From an uncultured Clostridia bacterium (lineage in GTDB: Bacteria > Bacillota > Clostridia > TANB77 > CAG-508), in NCBI GenBank assembly GCA_934122235.1, contig CAKOWE010000017.1, positions 1-27,714 of the forward strand: a stretch of DNA of 27,714 nucleotides. The letters run 5' to 3'. Below are positions 1 through 7,907 of this stretch, one piece after another; position 1 is the stretch's first letter, and the number at the start of each line of letters is the position of its first letter. The notes beneath the pieces are model-generated. The model did no database searches, was not told the origin of the DNA, and saw only the letters and a list, made by a program, of their open reading frames with translations. A program made the translations under genes and the position numbers.

Positions 1-1383
1 ATCCATTTCTTGTAATCCTTTTAATTTTCTTGCATAATCTTTTATTATCTTTTTATTTCTTGTATTTGTTTTAAAATATCGATAACCTAAAAGTGGAACT
101 AAACAATTATCCTGTATCAATAGTTGTTGAACATCTATATTCTTTAATTCTATGTTATACTTTATAGCATAATAGATTCCAAACATTACAGCTTCATAAT
201 TGTTATTCTCAATTCCATTTTCATATATTTTATTAATAATTATGTACATATCATCATTTAATATTTGATATCTGCTAAATATTTCCTTATCTAACAAAGG
301 AATTAAATATTGATATATTAATGCATAATGAAAAATCGATTTTATAAAATAATTTTCAGCATTTTTAGTCAATTGTTTTTTATTAATAACTTTAATTGAA
401 TATTTCAATATTGCTGCATCTTTAAAATTTTCTGTTAAATCAATAGCCATATCAAGATAAGCTCTTACTGTTGAAAATTTTATTTTCTCTTCATTGAATT
501 GAAAAGAATTTAATTTTCTTACCCACTCATTCTCCGCAGATATTGGTAACTTTATAATTTTTGTTTTTTTGTGGTTTAAAAATAAATCATATTCTCTGAG
601 AGCTTTGCTTAAATCCTCAATAAACCTTTTAGCCTCATTTTCATCTTTAACATAGCAAGAATAATCATCTATGTTTCTCACATATTCATATCCTAACTCC
701 ATCATTCTTTTATCTACTTCCGTTAGTACTATTTCAGACAATACATTAGATGTATGTGGTCCTATAATAAGTCCGTGCGTTTCACCATATCTTTCATTTC
801 TAGTGCATTTATCTAGTTGATTATACCATTTTCCATCATCATTCATATTTTGTTTTGCAATTTCTTTACCTACTAATGCCCATCCTAGTGAATGAGTATA
901 AATGCTTGGAAAACATGTTGATATATCTGTTTTTACTAAAAATTTTTTTCCTATTAAAATTTCAATCTCTGGTGTACCATCAATTTTATAATTATTATAA
1001 TTCATTTCAAATAATTGATTTTTGTCATGCATTTTTCTAATATGTATTCTACTAACTTTGTATTTTTCTATTTTAGTGTTCTCTTTGAATTTATTTTTTA
1101 TTTCACTCCAATTATCAGCAATACATTTACATAACATTTCATGTGCCATTGGAGTTGGTATCCCTAATAGTCTCGGAATAAAATTATTTCTTATACTCTC
1201 AAATTTTATACTATCATATACTTTAGATTCAAAGTTATGTTTCTTATTTTGACAATAAATCCAAAATGTTTCTGTTTCTAGAAAATCTGGTAATTTATCC
1301 GTAAATAATCCATATCTTACTAATTTTTCATATAATTCCTCTTTAGATATTTCATCCATAAAATCATAATACGATTTTTTCAT
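1..1383 (-). CDS. Defence-type reverse transcriptase (Abi/UG-like), 3' end outside window
   Basis: Open for 461 codons from ATG 1383 to the window edge, so the C-terminus is missing. Reverse transcriptase signatures are readable: motif A KTDISTCFPSIYTHS (residues 151-165, Asp153), a motif-B-like GLIIGPHTSNVLSEIVL (204-220), the catalytic box RNIDDY (236-241, in place of the usual YxDD) and a motif-D-like LNHKKTKI (269-276). The PSIYTHS and GPxTSxxxSEI variants are what I associate with abortive-infection and 'unknown group' reverse transcriptases, not group II introns or retrons. The remaining residues to 461 are helical and lack motifs, as in the alpha-rich tail of Abi-type enzymes. The start follows GAGGAAG. 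An extended -10 (TGaTATAAT, minus strand, 1479-1471) lies about 90 bases upstream. It is divergent from the integrase, which suggests phage-defence cargo. The exact DRT class cannot be assigned. Confidence 0.8.
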   Translation of the reverse strand, partial: MKKSYYDFMDEISKEELYEKLVRYGLFTDKLPDFLETETFWIYCQNKKHNFESKVYDSIKFESIRNNFIPRLLGIPTPMAHEMLCKCIADNWSEIKNKFKENTKIEKYKVSRIHIRKMHDKNQLFEMNYNNYKIDGTPEIEILIGKKFLVKTDISTCFPSIYTHSLGWALVGKEIAKQNMNDDGKWYNQLDKCTRNERYGETHGLIIGPHTSNVLSEIVLTEVDKRMMELGYEYVRNIDDYSCYVKDENEAKRFIEDLSKALREYDLFLNHKKTKIIKLPISAENEWVRKLNSFQFNEEKIKFSTVRAYLDMAIDLTENFKDAAILKYSIKVINKKQLTKNAENYFIKSIFHYALIYQYLIPLLDKEIFSRYQILNDDMYIIINKIYENGIENNNYEAVMFGIYYAIKYNIELKNIDVQQLLIQDNCLVPLLGYRYFKTNTRNKKIIKDYARKLKGLQEMD

Positions 1384-1749
1384 TTTGTTCTTCCTCTTTT
1401 CTTATATTTACTATAACTTATTCTACTTCATAAAAATTTTATATATTTCTAAATTATTTGTTTTTTCCATATTATATCAAAAAAGTACTGTTTTTCCCAT
1501 ATTTTTCTAGTATTGCCTTTGTTTTTTATTTACATTATTCGACATTATATAACTTTGTATATTTTATATTACATTTCATAAAGTATTTTATTGTCCCATA
1601 CAAGTCTTTTTATGAATTTTTGTGTAATCTTTGTAACACTTGAAAAATAAACAAAAACTACTGGTAATCACATTAAAAATATTATATAATCATCACAATT
1701 GAATACAAGACTTCTTCCACCCTAATTTTGAAAGGAGGTGGAAAAAGCA
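1384..1749. other. Divergent intergenic region between reverse transcriptase and integrase
   Basis: About 365 bases of very AT-rich DNA with no convincing coding frame. It holds the probable reverse transcriptase promoter (minus-strand extended -10 at 1471-1479) and the integrase ribosome binding site. Some defence reverse transcriptases use an adjacent structured non-coding RNA; by eye I find no strong hairpin here, so that remains open. Confidence 0.5.
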
Positions 1750-2946
1750 ATGGCTGGAAGTATTGAAAAAAGAGGTGAAAATACTTACAGGTTAATCGTA
1801 TCAGGTGGTAAAAATCTTGATGGTAGTAGATGTAGAAAAACAAAAACTATTCACGGTACTAGAAAAGATGCTGAAATTGCTCTTGCTGAGTTTATAACAG
1901 AAGTAAATCGCGGAATGGTTCCGGAAGGTAAATCAATAACTTTTGAAGATTTCTTTCATATTTGGAAAGAAAAATATGGTTCAAAAGAATTAGCACCAAA
2001 GACTTATTCAAGATATCTTGGAATGTTAAGAACTCGTATTCTTCCATATTTAGGTTCATTCGCTCTTGATAAAATTAAGCCTACAGATTTAATGAACTTA
2101 TATGATATGCTAGAAAACGATACTCAAATAAAAAGGATATCAAATAATAATGGACAAAGAACTTTAAAACCATTATCTCCAAAAACAATTCTAGAACATC
2201 ACAGATTATTAAGTGCAATGTTTCAAAGAGCAGTATATTGGCAATTATTAGTTAACAATCCTGCAAGAAGAGTTAAACCACCAAAGACTAAAAAACCTAA
2301 GATTGAGTTTTTCGATGATGATGAGTGCAAACTTCTTATAAATTCTTTACAAGACTTTACTGGAAATAACTTAAAATACAAAGTTGCTATTTTACTTGAT
2401 ATTTTTTCTGGTGTAAGACGTGGAGAACTTGTAGGACTCGAATGGTCTGATGTAGATTTTAAAAATGAGACAATTGAAGTTAACAAATCTACTCAGTATT
2501 TACCCGAAAAAGGAATATTTGATAAAGATCCTAAGACTGAAAGTTCTAATAGAATTGTTCCAATACCTAATTATATAACTAACGTACTTTTAGAGTATAA
2601 GGACTGGTATGATGAACAAAAAGAATTATATGGAGATAAATGGATTGACTCTAACAAATTATTTATACAGGCTAATGGAAAACCTATGCATCCTGATACA
2701 CTTGGTAAGTGGTATAAAACTCATATTGCATCTTTAGGATTACCTGTAGTAAAACTACACGGAATAAGACATACAAATGCAACTCTCTTGATTTCTCAAA
2801 ATGTTGATATTGCAACAGTATCTGCAAGACTTGGTCATGCAAGTATTAATACTACTATAAAATACTATGTGCATCCACTACAAAAGAATATGAGAAAAGC
2901 AGCGTATGTTTTACAAGACCTATTAATAAATAACAATGATAACTAA
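1750..2946 (+). CDS. Tyrosine site-specific integrase (Tn916/phage type)
   Basis: A 398-residue tyrosine recombinase for integration and excision of a mobile element. The N-terminus (about 1-55) looks like an arm-DNA-binding AP2-like domain, residues about 62-170 are the SAM-like core-binding domain, and the rest is catalytic. Visible active-site residues are Arg223 (SGVRRGE), Lys262 (DPKTESSNR), His337 and Arg340 (HGIRH), His363 (LGHAS) and Tyr373 (KYYVH), so it looks intact. A GTG at 1738 lies inside the ribosome binding site AAAGGAGGTGG (1731-1741), so the ATG at 1750 is the better start. Codon use (CGT, CGC, CCG) is richer than in its neighbours, fitting a transferred gene. It ends 177 bases from a tRNA fragment that probably marks its attachment site. 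Confidence 0.95.
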   Translation: MAGSIEKRGENTYRLIVSGGKNLDGSRCRKTKTIHGTRKDAEIALAEFITEVNRGMVPEGKSITFEDFFHIWKEKYGSKELAPKTYSRYLGMLRTRILPYLGSFALDKIKPTDLMNLYDMLENDTQIKRISNNNGQRTLKPLSPKTILEHHRLLSAMFQRAVYWQLLVNNPARRVKPPKTKKPKIEFFDDDECKLLINSLQDFTGNNLKYKVAILLDIFSGVRRGELVGLEWSDVDFKNETIEVNKSTQYLPEKGIFDKDPKTESSNRIVPIPNYITNVLLEYKDWYDEQKELYGDKWIDSNKLFIQANGKPMHPDTLGKWYKTHIASLGLPVVKLHGIRHTNATLLISQNVDIATVSARLGHASINTTIKYYVHPLQKNMRKAAYVLQDLLINNNDN

Positions 2947-3032
2947 AATCTTTTTTCAAAATATCACAAAATTGCTTTTTTGAAGTTATTTAGTGAAGAT
3001 TTTGGCTTAATATAGCCTATTACAGAATCTTG

Positions 3033-3051
3033 TGTCCCCAGGCTGTCCCCA
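3033..3051. repeat. Direct repeat TGTCCCCA x2 beside the putative attachment site
   Basis: Two copies of TGTCCCCA (3033-3040 and 3044-3051), 11 bases apart, lie between the integrase stop and the tRNA fragment. Integrases bind short repeats flanking the core site, so this is a candidate arm site, but only by position. Confidence 0.3.
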
Positions 3052-3079
3052 AAAGAGCTAAAATCTTGCTTATACATAA

Positions 3080-3111
3080 ATAATAAAAGAGCCACAATCT
3101 CTTGCGACTCT
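3080..3111 (-). terminator. Rho-independent terminator downstream of the tRNA fragment
   Basis: On the minus strand a 10-bp stem (3102-3111 with 3088-3097, including G-U pairs) with loop GAGA is followed by a T-rich run. It sits just after the CCA end of the tRNA fragment, in the position of a tRNA terminator; the intact tRNA has an analogous hairpin. Confidence 0.75.
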
Positions 3112-3123
3112 AATATTTTAGTT

Positions 3124-3170
3124 TGGTTGCGGGGGTAAGACTCGAACTTACGACCTTCGGGTTATGAGCC
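3124..3170 (-). pseudogene. 3' fragment of initiator tRNA-Met (putative att core)
   Basis: 47 bases matching the 3' part of the intact initiator tRNA at 12998-13044 with two differences. It includes the encoded CCA, T-arm, variable loop and the 3' half of the anticodon arm with the CAU anticodon. The match stops abruptly at 3170, so the 5' half is missing and it cannot fold as a tRNA. Together with the nearby integrase this is best read as an integration scar. The two mismatches suggest an element-borne or diverged copy. Confidence 0.85.
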
Positions 3171-3202
3171 ATTTTTATTCTTTTATTTTCACATATCTTC
3201 TC

Positions 3203-5065
3203 TCAATATAATAACTTTATATCCCCATTACATTTTAAATCATTTATCCAATTTTCTAATATTTCTATCAATTTATTTATAAGATATTTTTTACCTTTTT
3301 CCATATTTGTATTTTTTATTTTTTCGATTTCTTGTTTTATTTTTAATATGTTATTAATATCCTCTTTATAATAATTTTTTAGTTTTTTTTGATTTTTTGA
3401 AATATATTTAAAATTATATACTGTATTTATTCCTCTTATAAACTCTAATATATTTTTAGAATCACTATATCTAATATTGTTTAACAATTCTTTAACATTT
3501 ATGCTTGAAAAAAAGCTTCTGTTTCTTTCAAATTCATATTTACTATGTTTGCAATATTCTTTAAATTTCTCTCCCCAATCTTCTTTTCTAAAAATTTCTT
3601 TTGTTTTTTCTTCTCTGTTTTTTAGAACTCTTTCTCTATCATATTTCTTCCATTTTTTAAGTATCTCATAATATTTTTCTTTTTCTATACAATCTTCCAG
3701 AATGCATGGAATAAATTCAGTAATGCAATTATTTTTATTATTTTTTATATTATATTCCATTAAATTAATAATATCGTCTATTATTTTTTCATCATATTCT
3801 GCATATCTAATTTCTAATAAATAACACAAAATTTTACTATATATATCTATCATATACATATCATTTTTTATTTCATTTTTCATCTCTTTAAGTGCTTCTT
3901 CAACTTCATTATCTTTTTTCCCAGCAAAATTTGTTATCACATCAAAAGCCCTTCCTTTTCCGTATATATCACTTTGCTTTTTCTTATTATATATACGCAA
4001 TACATTCTCCATGTCTTCTAAATCCATAATTGAATATTGTACTAGATTATCAACGAATTTAAATCCTAATATTTCTATTTTGTTATCTCCTATCATTAAG
4101 TCTATTATTCCAAATGAACTTAATAAATTACCCCAATTATATAAGTTTATATTTTCTTTATACATAATAGTTACATGTAACAAATATATTAATATATTAT
4201 TTAATAACTCATTATAAATATTTTCATTATAATCTTTGTATGTGTTTTTTATTTTTTCCATTTCCTCTATTATAGTTTTGAATTTAAAAATACAATTTTT
4301 AAGTGCTCTTATATTCTTATAATTAAATTTTTGCATTATTTCAATTATTTTATATTTATTATTTTTTATTATTTTTGAAACTAAATATTCCTCTTCTTCA
4401 TTACATATACAATCCAAAATAATTTCTATATTCGGGTTATAGTATATAACCTCACCTATTAATTTTTCTTTTATTTCATAATATAATTCATTTTTATATG
4501 AACCCTCAAATTCTCTCATTTTGTCTTCATTTGCAATTAATACAGTCTTTACATTTTTATGTTCTACCAATTCATTTATATATCCTAATAACTCAGTAAT
4601 AGAAATCATGCATCTTTCTAAATCATCAAAAAAAATAATATATTGAGAAATTGCTTGAAACATTTTAATAGTTCCCATTATAAACTCTTTTTTTTCCAAA
4701 GAATTAATATAAGTTTTAGTTTCATCTATTAATATTTTTGAAATTCTACTTTTGCTTAATATACTATTTTCTATTATAGAATAAATTATTTTATTTTCTA
4801 ATTGATTTATATACCTTATCCCACACAACGATATATATATTATTCCTTTATACCTGCCAAATTTCTTTATTTCTTTTTGTAATTTTGTTTCTAAAGTATT
4901 TTTTACAAAAAATGTTTTTCCCACACCCCATTTTCCATCAATTAATATGGCATATTCTGTATTTTCTTTTTTTATATAGTTTAATATTAATTCACATATT
5001 TTTTCATCTGTTATATATTTTTCTTTCTTTTTCTCACTAATATATTTATTTAAATTTTTATCCAT
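3203..5065 (-). CDS. KAP-like P-loop NTPase
   Basis: A 620-residue ATPase with an N-terminal P-loop domain: Walker A GKWGVGKT (44-51), Walker B IIFFDDLERC (143-152), then VKTVLIANEDK (172-182), which resembles the strand and Asn-containing sensor of KAP family NTPases. I see no transmembrane segments. The remaining 400 residues are Lys/Glu/Asn-rich and helical with no motif I recognise. The ATG at 5065 follows AGGAGG. Base composition is extremely AT-rich. The stop is 32 bases from the broken tRNA, so the gene lies at the edge of an integration site. KAP-type ATPases are frequent in phage-exclusion loci, so a defence role is plausible but inferred. Confidence 0.75.
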   Translation of the reverse strand: MDKNLNKYISEKKKEKYITDEKICELILNYIKKENTEYAILIDGKWGVGKTFFVKNTLETKLQKEIKKFGRYKGIIYISLCGIRYINQLENKIIYSIIENSILSKSRISKILIDETKTYINSLEKKEFIMGTIKMFQAISQYIIFFDDLERCMISITELLGYINELVEHKNVKTVLIANEDKMREFEGSYKNELYYEIKEKLIGEVIYYNPNIEIILDCICNEEEEYLVSKIIKNNKYKIIEIMQKFNYKNIRALKNCIFKFKTIIEEMEKIKNTYKDYNENIYNELLNNILIYLLHVTIMYKENINLYNWGNLLSSFGIIDLMIGDNKIEILGFKFVDNLVQYSIMDLEDMENVLRIYNKKKQSDIYGKGRAFDVITNFAGKKDNEVEEALKEMKNEIKNDMYMIDIYSKILCYLLEIRYAEYDEKIIDDIINLMEYNIKNNKNNCITEFIPCILEDCIEKEKYYEILKKWKKYDRERVLKNREEKTKEIFRKEDWGEKFKEYCKHSKYEFERNRSFFSSINVKELLNNIRYSDSKNILEFIRGINTVYNFKYISKNQKKLKNYYKEDINNILKIKQEIEKIKNTNMEKGKKYLINKLIEILENWINDLKCNGDIKLLY

Positions 5066-5198
5066 TTCTCCTCCTTTTCGAACATTATAAATCTACATTA
5101 TGTGCACTCATCTTATTTATTAGTATCTTTCAATATTAATTTTTTGAATATTTTTAATATAAATATAATTATTCATAAAAAACTACACCCTTTTTATT

Positions 5199-5239
5199 TA
5201 CAATAGAAGGAAGTTGATATTAAACTTCCTTCTATTGTA
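5199..5239. terminator. 17-bp hairpin after alaA
   Basis: A perfect 17-bp inverted repeat (5199-5215 with 5223-5239, loop 7) just downstream of the alaA stop. The T-rich side is clearer in the plus direction, but by position it most likely ends alaA transcription. Confidence 0.7.
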
Positions 5240-5243
5240 ATTT

Positions 5244-6461
5244 TTAAATTTGTCTATAATCTTTTAAAAATTCTGATAATTCTTGCATTGCTTCTTCTAA
5301 TATTTTCTTTTCTGGTAAATATACAATTCGAAAATGATCTGGCTTATTCCAATTAAAACCTGTTCCATGCGTAAGCAAAATTCTTTTATTTTTTAAAAAA
5401 TCTAATGCAAATTTTTCATCATCTTTTATATTAAATTTGTTAGTATCAATTTTAGGAAAAATATAAAAAGCTGCTTTAGGTTTAATTACACTTATTCCAT
5501 CAATTTTATTTAATGCTGTGTATATTGCTTCCCTTTGCTCATATATTCTCCCTCCTGGCTTTAAATATTGTTGCGTATATTCTTTGTTTTGCAAAGCTTC
5601 CTTAACTGCAAACTGTGCAGGAACATTTGAACACAATCTCATTGATGATAATAACTTTATACCTTCTATATAATTTTTTACATGTGACTTATCTCCACTT
5701 ATGCACATCCATCCTATTCGTAATCCAGCTATCATATGCGATTTAGATAATCCATTAAACGTTATTACACATAAATCTGGAGCTAATGATGCTATAGAAG
5801 TATGTTCTAATTCATCCATCACAAGTCTATCATAAATTTCGTCCGAAAAAATTAATAAATTATTTTTTCTTGCAATATCTACTATTTCATTTAATACATC
5901 TCTTGAATACAATGCTCCAGTTGGATTATTGGGATTTATTATTACTATAGCTTTTGTTTTGGGTGTTATTTTTCTTTTTATATCATCTATGTCCGGATTC
6001 CAGTCTAATAACTCTTCGCATTTATAATGGACAACATTTCCACCTGCCAGAGTTGCTGCAGCTGTCCATAAAGGATAATCAGGTGAAGGTATTAAAATTT
6101 CATCATTTTTGTTTAATAACCCTTGCATTGACATCATTATTAATTCACTAACTCCGTTGCCTAAATATATATCATTAATATCAATGTTAGGTATATTTTT
6201 TGTATTACAATATTTCTTTATTTCAATTCTTGCCTCATCTATTCCTTGCGATGCTGAATATCCTTGTGCTCTATCCATGTTTTCAAAAATTTTATTAATA
6301 AGATTATCTGGTGCTTTAAATCCAAAAACTGCTGGATTTCCTATATTAAGTTTTAATACATTAATATTATTTTTTATCATATTATCCGCTTCCGCCATTA
6401 CATTTCCTCTTATTTCATAATGAACATTGTCTAATTTTTTTGATTTTTCAAAATTCTTCAT
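5244..6461 (-). CDS. alaA: Alanine-forming aminotransferase AlaA
   Basis: A 405-residue fold-type I PLP aminotransferase that makes alanine from pyruvate and glutamate. It follows the E. coli AlaA sequence as I remember it along its whole length and matches its size: RGNVMAEA near the N-terminus, VLKLNIGNP (35-43), GNGVSELI (101-108), INPNNPTGALYS (175-186), SDEIYDRL (206-213), the PLP-lysine segment FNGLSKSHMIAGLRIGWM (Lys240), and a C-terminal TGFNW/DHFRIV block. The ATG at 6461 follows AGGAGG. Expression is controlled by the T-box leader directly upstream, whose specifier codon GCA supports the alanine assignment. It appears monocistronic. It is an ordinary metabolic gene and would be unusual cargo if the region between the two tRNA copies were mobile. 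Confidence 0.93.
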   Translation of the reverse strand: MKNFEKSKKLDNVHYEIRGNVMAEADNMIKNNINVLKLNIGNPAVFGFKAPDNLINKIFENMDRAQGYSASQGIDEARIEIKKYCNTKNIPNIDINDIYLGNGVSELIMMSMQGLLNKNDEILIPSPDYPLWTAAATLAGGNVVHYKCEELLDWNPDIDDIKRKITPKTKAIVIINPNNPTGALYSRDVLNEIVDIARKNNLLIFSDEIYDRLVMDELEHTSIASLAPDLCVITFNGLSKSHMIAGLRIGWMCISGDKSHVKNYIEGIKLLSSMRLCSNVPAQFAVKEALQNKEYTQQYLKPGGRIYEQREAIYTALNKIDGISVIKPKAAFYIFPKIDTNKFNIKDDEKFALDFLKNKRILLTHGTGFNWNKPDHFRIVYLPEKKILEEAMQELSEFLKDYRQI

Positions 6462-6486
6462 AACTTTTACCTCCTAAAACTCAAAA

Positions 6487-6764
6487 ATCGCCCTAAGCTT
6501 TTCATTGCTTAGGGCGAATATAAACAAATATCCGTGGTACCACCTATTTTCAGAAATGTATTTTCTGCTCTTTACCAGTACAATCATACTGTTTCCCTGT
6601 AACGGTGGAACTCCGTTGAAATCTACTAAATCATTTAATTTTTCGAATTCACAGCTCAAAGACTGCTTCTATATTTTCTCTATAAAGATTTTCACCAACC
6701 ATCTTCTCTCTACGATATTAAAAATATATACTCCTTCTCATCATTGCCTTTGTTTATATTTATT
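6487..6764 (-). promoter_or_regulatory. T-box riboswitch, specifier GCA (alanine)
   Basis: Minus-strand leader of alaA. The T-box bulge sequence AGGTGGTACCACGG is at 6545-6532, followed by an 11-bp terminator stem (6507-6517 with 6488-6498) and a short U run. Stem I closes with CAAAG (6752-6748) pairing CTTTG (6661-6657). The specifier loop on its 3' side reads GAAGCAGT, giving codon GCA (6666-6664), an Ala codon. The AGAAGGAGTA and GGTTGGTGAAAATC stretches fit stem I conserved elements. Uncharged tRNA-Ala should open the terminator and induce alaA. Confidence 0.92.
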
Positions 6765-6771
6765 GGGTAAT

Positions 6772-6800
6772 ATATTATCATTATACTATTATAATGTCAA
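6772..6800 (-). promoter_or_regulatory. Sigma-A promoter of the alaA leader
   Basis: TTGACA (6800-6795), 17-base spacer, TAATAT (6777-6772) on the minus strand, directly before the T-box leader. Confidence 0.88.
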
Positions 6801-6803
6801 GAA

Positions 6804-6821
6804 AATACTAAATTTAGTATT
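6804..6821. promoter_or_regulatory. Perfect 18-bp palindrome upstream of the alaA -35 box
   Basis: AATACTAAATTTAGTATT is a perfect palindrome starting 4 bases upstream of the -35 hexamer. Position and symmetry suit an operator for a dimeric regulator. No regulator is identified. Confidence 0.45.
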
Positions 6822-7104
6822 CACTTTTTTCCACCATATATTGTATTAATTCAATATATAGTCATACTACCAAATCCTACCTATTCTTTAGCAGTAACGC
6901 ACTTCATAGTACTAGGTATACAATATTACAAGTGTTAAATCAAGTAATACATAGTAACTTGAATACTACTAAAGGCTATTTAGTGACAAAACATGATGAT
7001 TTAATTTCTTTAGAAAATATAGTTTGAAAAAAATGGAGTAAAAAACAAGTGAAGCTTCAAAAAGAAGCTCCATTTGTTGGGGAAGAGAGAAGTTGTAAGA
7101 AAGG
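6822..7104. other. Intergenic region between alaA promoter and secreted protein gene
   Basis: No coding frame is supported. The right end holds the hairpin at 7049-7069 that probably terminates the secreted-protein gene. The remainder is AT-rich with several TAGTA/TACTA words but no clear repeat unit. Confidence 0.5.
7030..7069 (-). terminator. Terminator of secreted-protein gene A
   Basis: On the minus strand GGAGCTTC-TTTTT-GAAGCTTC forms a stem-loop, followed shortly by TTGTTTTTT. It sits 35 bases after the stop codon. Confidence 0.65.
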
Positions 7105-7581
7105 TTAGGCGTCAAGCCAATGGCCATATCCAACAGAGGCTGTCCGATAAACACCTGTTACAATGTCATAAACAGAAATATAAATTTGAACTTTCTGTCC
7201 TTGTTTTACATTTATTTGAGTAAAAACAGCAAACGGAAGGCCATCATTGGTAGAGCTGAATTTTTCAGTACCTCCCAATAAAACTGTTCCACTTGCACTA
7301 CGAATCTGGTATGTGTAAACAAGATCATTAGGATTAGTACCAGTGTCTAATAAACTGTTAAGTTCAAAGAGAATATGCAGAGTACCAGAAGCCCCCATTG
7401 TTTTTACAGGTGTGAGATTATATCCCCTGATGGTAAAGTTGTTTTCAAAAATATAGTCATCAGTTGCATACCAAGTTTCAGCACCTGCAGCTGAAGTAGA
7501 AATGGATGCAAATGAAAGAATCATTGCGAAAATTAAAGCAAGTACGGTAAGAAACCGCAAAGATTTTTTTGTAGCTGTCAT
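7105..7581 (-). CDS. Small secreted protein A (paralogue of 10907-11371), function unknown
   Basis: 158 residues from the ATG at 7581, chosen because AAAGGAGC lies 9 bases upstream and a signal peptide follows at once: MTATKKSLRFL, a hydrophobic core, and a likely cut after an SxxAxA-like stretch around residue 30. The mature part is about 125 residues, rich in Ser/Thr/Gly/Tyr and probably beta-sheet. It shares with its paralogue a GYNLTPVKT block (about 54-62), SGTVL, INVxxGQKxQIY and SVYDxxTG; these give no function I recognise. GC content is visibly higher than that of neighbouring genes and it uses CGG arginine codons (7144-7146, 7555-7557), so it looks transferred. It is divergent from the L,D-transpeptidase. 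Confidence 0.75.
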   Translation of the reverse strand: MTATKKSLRFLTVLALIFAMILSFASISTSAAGAETWYATDDYIFENNFTIRGYNLTPVKTMGASGTLHILFELNSLLDTGTNPNDLVYTYQIRSASGTVLLGGTEKFSSTNDGLPFAVFTQINVKQGQKVQIYISVYDIVTGVYRTASVGYGHWLDA

Positions 7582-7600
7582 AATAAACAAGCTCCTTTCA
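7507..7600 (-). repeat. Near-identical 94-bp repeat, copy A (RBS plus signal-peptide DNA)
   Basis: Matches 11297-11390 with one mismatch (position 7540). It covers the ribosome binding site and the first 25 or so codons of the two secreted-protein genes, while the rest of those genes has diverged strongly. Confidence 0.9.
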
Positions 7601-7674
7601 AAAAGTCGAATTTGTAAATCCCTCTTCTCCATAACCTAAAGTTATGCCAAAAATACATAGCACAAATTAGCTAT

Positions 7675-7693
7675 AGATGAATAAAATTCATCT
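7675..7693. promoter_or_regulatory. Inverted repeat upstream of secreted-protein gene A
   Basis: AGATGAA-tAAAA-TTCATCT-like inverted repeat about 95 bases before the start codon. A close counterpart is at 11466-11483 before gene B, with similar bases between repeat and gene. It is a candidate shared operator or promoter element. Confidence 0.45.
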
Positions 7694-7812
7694 TTTTAAG
7701 ATTAACATATTTTTAGGTAGTATTTAAAAAAAAGGTAAAAAGAAGTAAAAAAAAGTAACAAAGTGGAAAAATATACGAGCTATTGAAATAAAAATACAAA
7801 AAAGAGAAAAAG

Positions 7813-7842
7813 TGTAACCAAATTTTAAAAAATGAGAATAGA
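7813..7842 (+). promoter_or_regulatory. ECF-like promoter of the L,D-transpeptidase
   Basis: TGTAAC (7813-7818), 17-base spacer, GAATAGA (7836-7842). The same pair at the same spacing precedes the sigma factor gene (8938-8967), and the flanking AAAAG and AAAGATAT bases also match. Unlike sigma-A sites, -35 GTAAC elements are typical of alternative sigma factors. Confidence 0.72.
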
Positions 7843-7907
7843 TGATTAAAAGATATTTTTTGACAGCTTTTATGTCTGATTTTGAAATTAACTATGGGGG
7901 AAAACAA

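Noticed and set aside
1022..1643. Plus-strand frames of 61-76 codons opposite the reverse transcriptase and in its upstream region
   Set aside because: Antisense shadows of the long minus-strand frame, or AT-rich spacer; hydrophobic, compositionally biased products without start signals.
6474..6659. A 61-codon minus-strand frame upstream of alaA
   Set aside because: It lies entirely within the T-box leader, covering the T-box bulge and terminator; no ribosome binding site or family resemblance.
7842..7907. Longer L,D-transpeptidase starting at ATG 7842
   Set aside because: That ATG overlaps the promoter -10 element shared with the sigma gene, so it would lie upstream of the transcript; the ATG at 7908 has the ribosome binding site and the membrane anchor.
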